The notes below the pieces were generated by a model that was given only the letters and a program-made list of their open reading frames with translations, searched no databases and had not been told where the DNA came from. From contig CAZKMM010000086.1 in the NCBI GenBank assembly GCA_964553915.1, forward strand, positions 1-11,434: a DNA stretch of 11,434 nt, read 5' to 3'. Position 1 is the stretch's first letter, and each line of letters begins with the position of its first letter. Origin of the DNA: CAZKMM01 sp964553915. GTDB lineage: Bacteria > RBG-13-61-14 > DRUE01. Below, in pieces: positions 7,705 through 11,434 of the stretch. The position numbers and the translations under genes are program-made.

Positions 7705-8387
7705 TCAAAAAAAGCATAGCGAAAAATACACCAGAGCGCCCAGAGTCCATCCTTCCAGTTAATCTTTTTTCCCTCCTGATAGCTCCTGCCATTATAAGAT
7801 ACCGGCACCTCAAAAACCCGATACCCCCTACGGGCAACTTTGGCAGTGATTTCCGGCTCAAAGCCAAACCGATTCTGTTTTAAGGGAAGGGATTGAATTA
7901 CCTCCCGCCGAAACACTTTATAGCACACCTCCATATCCGTCAGGTTAAGATTGGTAAAAAGATTGGAAAGAAAGGTAAGCAAGCGATTGGCAAGATAATG
8001 ATGATAAAAAAGCACCCGATGTTTTTTCCCTAAAAACCTTGAGCCATACACCACCTCTGCCCAACCCTGCTCTATTGGTTCAATCAGTTCTGGATATTCT
8101 TCCGGGAAATACTCCAAGTCCGCATCCTGAATAATCACAATCTCTCCCTGACAATGCTTAAACCCGGTTCTAAGAGCGGCACCCTTCCCCTGATTCCTCT
8201 GATGATAAAAAACCTTAATCCCATCTTCCTGCTCCAGCTTCACCAGAACCTCTCTGGTGCCGTCGGTGCTGGCATCATCCACAATAATAATCTCTTTATC
8301 AATCGGGACTTTTTTAACTCGCTCCACCACCTGCTGGATATAATCCTTCTCATTATAAACTGGAATCACCACACTTAACTTGGGCAT
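7701..8387 (-). CDS. DPM1-like family 2 glycosyltransferase
   Basis: This 228-residue GT-A enzyme is expected to transfer a sugar from a nucleotide sugar to a polyprenyl phosphate or a similar membrane acceptor at the cytoplasmic face. The fold begins at once: LSVVIPVYNEKD, then IIIVDDASTDGT with D37 and D38, NQGKGAALRTGF, and QDADLEY with the metal-binding DAD at 88-90. These are followed by VYGSRF, LTDMEVCYKVF, FGFEPEITAKVARRG and VPVSYNGRSYQEGKKI, all hallmarks of dolichyl-phosphate mannose synthase-like proteins. There is no C-terminal membrane helix pair, so it is the short soluble or peripheral form. The ATG has GGAGG (8393-8397) 5 nt upstream. It is a single gene, convergent with the phosphoesterase and divergent from the MshEN gene. 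The donor sugar (mannose, glucose or other) cannot be told. Confidence 0.93.
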   Translation of the reverse strand: MPKLSVVIPVYNEKDYIQQVVERVKKVPIDKEIIIVDDASTDGTREVLVKLEQEDGIKVFYHQRNQGKGAALRTGFKHCQGEIVIIQDADLEYFPEEYPELIEPIEQGWAEVVYGSRFLGKKHRVLFYHHYLANRLLTFLSNLFTNLNLTDMEVCYKVFRREVIQSLPLKQNRFGFEPEITAKVARRGYRVFEVPVSYNGRSYQEGKKINWKDGLWALWCIFRYAFFD

Positions 8388-8392
8388 TTTTT

Positions 8393-8397
8393 CCTCC
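8393..8397 (-). promoter_or_regulatory. Ribosome binding site of the GT2 gene
   Basis: The minus strand reads GGGGAGGAAAAAATG. The GGAGG core lies 5 nt before the ATG at 8387 and confirms this start. Confidence 0.75.
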
Positions 8398-8417
8398 CCA
8401 AATTAAACTTGTCTAAA

Positions 8418-8445
8418 ATTTTAGGGTATTTATCCTGCTTTTCAA
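8418..8445 (-). promoter_or_regulatory. Candidate promoter of the GT2 gene
   Basis: On the minus strand TTGAAA (8440-8445) is followed after 16 bp by TAAAAT (8418-8423). The start site would be near 8411, giving a leader of about 24 nt that contains the Shine-Dalgarno. For the divergent plus-strand MshEN gene a TTGACA occurs at 8457-8462, but no good -10 box lies 16-18 bp beyond it, so I do not call a promoter there. Confidence 0.45.
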
Positions 8446-8492
8446 CTATGAATTTGTTGACAAAAAATTTTTATGCTAAAACCATTTCAGAA

Positions 8493-10118
8493 ATGGTAAA
8501 AAGGTTTGAACTGGGACAGATGCTGGTTAAAGATAGGCTGATTACCCCGGCTCAGCTCAAAGAGGCGGTTTATAATCAGGTAATTTTTGGGGGAAGGCTG
8601 GGAACCAATCTTTTAGAGCTAGGATATATTGACGAGGAAACCCTTGCCAAATATCTTGCCCGCCAGCATCGGGTCAAAACCATCCGGCTGGAAGATTTAA
8701 GCCAGATTCGTCCTTCAGTTTTAAAGCTGATCCCTCGCCGGCTGGCAGAAAAATATCAGGCAATTCCGATTCGTCTGGAAGGAAATAAGCTCTATGTGGT
8801 GATGAGCAATCCCAGTGAAATGGGAGCCCTGAGCGAGCTGAGTTTTGTCACGGGAAAGACCATCATCCCTCTGGTCTTGCCCGAGGTAAGAATTTTTGAC
8901 CTTTTAAATCGCTATTATGGAATCGGCAGGGAATTAAGATATATGAACATTGCCATCCTGGAAGCGGAACGAAGAAAAAAGAGACCTAAAAAAGTTGCCA
9001 AACTCAAATTGAAAAAACTAGCAGTTCCTATCAAACAAACTCCGGAAAAAGAAAAACTGAAAAAAGAGCCAGTTGAGGAGTTGATCAGTGAGGAAGAATT
9101 CCAGAGTCTTACTACAGAATATTTTTCTAAAAAGCAGAAAGAAGAAACGGAGCAAGAAGTTTTAAAGCCATCTCCCGAGTCTCAACCAGCTCCTCCTTTA
9201 GAAAAAGCCACTCCCAAACAGGTTGCCCTGGCAATTTATCGGGAGCTGGTTCGCCAGGGAATTGACCAGGAAATCCCCCAGCCCAGAATTCAGGATTTTT
9301 TAAAAGCTTATATTAAAAGCGAACTTAAAGACGGAATCTTAAGCCTGAAACTTCTGGCTAATTTTCTCCGTCAGGAGGCAAGCCTAAAGGAAGAAAAGCT
9401 CAATCAAATAATTAATTCCATCTCCCGGCTGGAAGAATCTCTGGGCATTACAATGGTTCGGCCCGAAGAAGAGGCAGTGGTAGAAGAACTGGAAGATGAA
9501 GTTATTGAGCTGGAAGAGGTAGTGGAGCCAGAGAAGGCACCTGAGCCAGAAATTGAATATCTGCCGGAACCAGAAGAGATTGTCCCGGAGCCAGAAATAC
9601 CCGAGCTGAGCTTTGAGCAGGCAACCAAAATCCTTCTGGAAGAAACTCAAAACCGGGATGACCTTGCCCGGGCAGTTCTGGGCTTTGCCAAGGGATTTTT
9701 TTCTCGGGCAGTGCTTTTTACGGTTCGGAATAATCAGGTTTTTGGCTGGCAGGGATTTGGAGAAAAAATCACCACCAGAGAGGTCCAGAATTTTTCTCTC
9801 TCCCTGGACCAGTCCAGCCTTTTCAAAACCGTGGTGGAAACCTCCTGCCATTATTTGGGACCGGTAATTGCTCAACCGGAAAATGAGCGGTTTTTAGAAG
9901 CACTGGGAGGAATAAAACCCCAGAGCGTATTCTTAATTCCCCTGCTCTGGCAGGAAAAAGTGGTTTATATCCTTTATGGAGATAACGGCGAGGGAGCGAA
10001 TGTTCCTTTTGAAATCGGCGAGCTTTTAATCCTTGCCCAGAAACTTCCCTCCGCGATTCAGCGCCTGATTGAGGAGAAGAAAAAGCAGTATCAGGTGATT
10101 CAGGGGGGAAAAACCTAA
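8493..10118 (+). CDS. MshEN-domain protein with GAF-like C terminus (putative c-di-GMP receptor, no ATPase)
   Basis: From ATG 8493 this is 541 residues. An MshEN (GspE/PilB N-terminal) domain spans about 5-145. It holds two 24-residue motifs, E6-Q29 and R35-Q58, separated by five residues, matching the cyclic-di-GMP binding pattern of the family. A basic then charged linker follows (about 158-235), then a helical segment (240-320), an acidic Pro-Glu-rich linker with repeated PEPE (322-370), and a C-terminal domain (372-530) that looks GAF-like (AVLFTVRNNQVFGWQGFG, then IPLLWQEKVVYILYGD). No Walker A or B motif is present, so it is not a secretion or pilus ATPase despite likely automatic naming as GspE. 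Similar architectures occur in deltaproteobacteria-like genomes. TTG 8409 and ATG 8448 are alternative starts; their extra residues look non-domain. No Shine-Dalgarno is visible. A radical SAM gene follows after 16 bp. Confidence 0.85.
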   Translation: MVKRFELGQMLVKDRLITPAQLKEAVYNQVIFGGRLGTNLLELGYIDEETLAKYLARQHRVKTIRLEDLSQIRPSVLKLIPRRLAEKYQAIPIRLEGNKLYVVMSNPSEMGALSELSFVTGKTIIPLVLPEVRIFDLLNRYYGIGRELRYMNIAILEAERRKKRPKKVAKLKLKKLAVPIKQTPEKEKLKKEPVEELISEEEFQSLTTEYFSKKQKEETEQEVLKPSPESQPAPPLEKATPKQVALAIYRELVRQGIDQEIPQPRIQDFLKAYIKSELKDGILSLKLLANFLRQEASLKEEKLNQIINSISRLEESLGITMVRPEEEAVVEELEDEVIELEEVVEPEKAPEPEIEYLPEPEEIVPEPEIPELSFEQATKILLEETQNRDDLARAVLGFAKGFFSRAVLFTVRNNQVFGWQGFGEKITTREVQNFSLSLDQSSLFKTVVETSCHYLGPVIAQPENERFLEALGGIKPQSVFLIPLLWQEKVVYILYGDNGEGANVPFEIGELLILAQKLPSAIQRLIEEKKKQYQVIQGGKT

Positions 10119-10134
10119 AATTGCTGGAACCTCT

Positions 10135-11232
10135 ATGCTCTGCCCCAACTGCCAGAAAGAAAAGATTATCTCTTCAGTGATTGGAGTGTGCGGGGAATGC
10201 CTCAGGAAAAATCCCGAGCAATTTCTTCCTTCAATCCTTTCTCAGCATCAGCAGTTGAGGAAAAGTCTGGGCTTGCCCCCTTCTCCTCCCCGGGCAGAAA
10301 AAGGAAAAAGATGCAACTGGTGCCAGAATCAATGCCAGATTCCTGAAGGTGGAGTCGGATACTGCGGTGCCCGAAAAAATCAAAAGGGAAAACTCATTGG
10401 CGGAACCAGATACGCCTCGCTCAGCTATTATTTTGACCCGCTTCCTACCAACTGTGTGGCAGACTGGGTTTGCCCGGCAGGCTCTGATGCTGGTTATCCG
10501 GAGTTTTCCTGTTCTCAGGGAAAAGAATATGGATATTACAATCTGGCGGTATTTTATCACGCCTGCACCTTTCACTGTCTTAACTGCCAGAACTGGCATT
10601 TTAGAAAAATGGAGCCAGATGCCCAGAGCATCAGCTTTGGAGAGCTGGCAGAGAAGGTAAATCAAAAAACCGCGTGCATTTGCTATTTTGGGGGCGACCC
10701 CACTCCTTATCTGGTGCATTCTCTTCTCACCGGAAAGGAAGCTCGGAGGAGAAATCCTGGAAAAATCCTCCGCATCTGCTGGGAGACCAATGGAGCAATG
10801 AATCAGGATTTTTTAAAGCCGATGCTCAAGCTGGCAGAAGAAAGCGGAGGGATTATTAAATTTGACCTGAAAGCCTTTTCTGAGCCGATTCATCTTGCCC
10901 TGACCGGCACCAGCAACCGCCAGAGTTTGAGCAATTTTTCCTGGCTGGCAAAAAATTCCCGAGAAATCTCCAGAAAAAGAGGCTATCCTACTCTGGTCGC
11001 CAGCACCCTGTTGGTGCCGGGAATGATTGATGAGAAAGAGGTCTATCAACTGGCAAAATTTATTGCCCAGCTTGACCCGGAAATACCCTATGCCCTTTTA
11101 GCCTTTCATCCAGACTGCTATCTCACGGACCTTCCCCGCACCAGCCGGGCTCAGGCAGAATCCTGCCGGGAATCAGCTCAGAAAGCCGGCTTGAAAAATC
11201 TCAGAATTGGTAATCTTCACCTGCTCTGGTAA
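10135..11232 (+). CDS. Cysteine-rich radical SAM protein (PflA / AmmeMemoRadiSam-like)
   Basis: This 365-residue protein should cleave S-adenosylmethionine at a [4Fe-4S] cluster to form a 5'-deoxyadenosyl radical. The cluster motif is C144, C148 and C151 (CTFHCLNCQNW), the CxxxCxxC form. A GGDPTP at 186-191 stands where GGE-type SAM-binding motifs lie, and WETNG, KFDLKAF and TGTSN follow the barrel strands as in activase-like members (COG1180). Two further Cys groups come first: CPNC and CGEC (C3, C6, C19, C22), zinc-ribbon-like, and CNWCQNQC with GYCGAR (C60, C63, C67, C77). The second resembles a block seen in AmmeMemoRadiSam radical SAM proteins. C107, C113 and C126 are extra. No Memo, AMMECR1 or glycyl-radical enzyme gene is adjacent, so the substrate is unknown. 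ATG 10135 is kept although only a weak GGA lies upstream. Confidence 0.9.
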   Translation: MLCPNCQKEKIISSVIGVCGECLRKNPEQFLPSILSQHQQLRKSLGLPPSPPRAEKGKRCNWCQNQCQIPEGGVGYCGARKNQKGKLIGGTRYASLSYYFDPLPTNCVADWVCPAGSDAGYPEFSCSQGKEYGYYNLAVFYHACTFHCLNCQNWHFRKMEPDAQSISFGELAEKVNQKTACICYFGGDPTPYLVHSLLTGKEARRRNPGKILRICWETNGAMNQDFLKPMLKLAEESGGIIKFDLKAFSEPIHLALTGTSNRQSLSNFSWLAKNSREISRKRGYPTLVASTLLVPGMIDEKEVYQLAKFIAQLDPEIPYALLAFHPDCYLTDLPRTSRAQAESCRESAQKAGLKNLRIGNLHLLW

Positions 11233-11434
11233 AGCTCTTTTTCAAAAACAAAAATTGCTTCTACAGTTAAAGGATTTTGAAGGAAAGAGGGCAGAGAGAA
11301 TTTTTCTGCTATCGCTCTCAGTTTCTTTGAAGGAAACAGCTTTCGGTGAATAGCCAAAAGTTTTAACCCGGCTCTCTTCCCCATCTTTTTTAATCCTGAA
11401 ACTGTAAAGAAAGAAATATGAGTCGGGTCCCAGG
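11217..11434 (-). CDS. 3' end of a probable class I SAM methyltransferase (truncated by window edge)
   Basis: An open minus-strand frame enters from the right edge and ends at TGA (11217-11219), giving the last 71 residues. The residues DPTHISFFTVSGL followed by KKMGKRAGLKLL closely resemble the late part of Methyltransf_11/23-type SAM methyltransferases, where a His-rich loop leads to the helix and strand that close the Rossmann fold. The end, LTVEAIFVFEK, fits the final strand. The SAM-binding motifs would lie outside the window, so the family call rests on this tail only. A second minus-strand frame also stays open over part of this stretch, but its composition (many Ser, Lys, Phe) looks non-coding. 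The gene overlaps the radical SAM gene by 16 nt, tail to tail. Confidence 0.6.
   Translation of the reverse strand, partial: WDPTHISFFTVSGLKKMGKRAGLKLLAIHRKLFPSKKLRAIAEKFSLPSFLQNPLTVEAIFVFEKELYQSR

Noticed and set aside
8409..8492. Longer N terminus for the MshEN protein from TTG 8409 or ATG 8448
   Set aside because: The extra residues have no domain character and no ribosome site, and the longer one would run through the GT2 promoter region. MshEN domains typically begin within a few residues of the start, as with ATG 8493.
9384..9875. Minus-strand frames of 163 and 74 codons opposite the MshEN gene, one extremely Ser-rich
   Set aside because: The Ser-rich translation is the mirror of the Glu-rich linker codons; no start signal or domain supports a gene.
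8493..10118. Annotation as a type II secretion or type IV pilus ATPase (GspE/PilB)
   Set aside because: Only the N-terminal domain matches; Walker A, Walker B and the Asp/His boxes of the ATPase are absent.

Overview
The window looks like chromosomal DNA of an uncultivated, probably Gram-negative bacterium. It is gene-dense and bacterial in style. Three minus-strand genes have GGAGG-type ribosome binding sites, gaps are short, and convergent genes overlap at their ends. The gene content (exported GH3 glycosidase, membrane-anchored M23 peptidase with coiled coil, MshEN-domain protein) fits a diderm, but I cannot name the phylum from sequence alone. No tRNA, rRNA, CRISPR array, insertion sequence or phage gene was seen.

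Layout. Left block (16-6133, all minus strand, read right to left): a NodU/CmcH-type O-carbamoyltransferase, then two tandem GH3 beta-glucosidase-like enzymes. The first GH3 has no signal peptide and starts at TTG behind a strong Shine-Dalgarno; the second carries a signal peptide. The gaps are 83 and 17 bp, so the three are probably co-transcribed, perhaps with a second weak promoter before the GH3 pair. A 169-bp divergent promoter region (6134-6302) separates this block from a plus-strand pair: a membrane-anchored M23 peptidase and a small MJ0936/YfcE-type metallophosphoesterase.

The metallophosphoesterase converges on a minus-strand DPM1-like GT2 glycosyltransferase; the two genes share the palindrome TTAA as overlapping stop codons. 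After a 105-bp divergent spacer come a plus-strand MshEN-domain protein with a GAF-like C terminus and no ATPase, and then a cysteine-rich radical SAM protein of the PflA/AmmeMemoRadiSam-like class. At the right edge, on the minus strand, is the 3' end of a gene resembling a class I SAM methyltransferase; it overlaps the radical SAM gene tail to tail.

How the genes may work together. The left block suggests glycoside handling: a secreted and an apparently cytoplasmic GH3 enzyme act on beta-linked sugars outside and inside the cell, and the carbamoyltransferase may decorate a sugar or glycoside. This linkage is inference. The remaining genes are envelope and housekeeping functions (wall remodelling, lipid-linked sugar transfer) plus a probable cyclic-di-GMP receptor. 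That receptor is the most interesting protein here, because it keeps the complete 24-5-24 MshEN motif spacing without the secretion ATPase. I found no clear multi-gene defence or mobile system.
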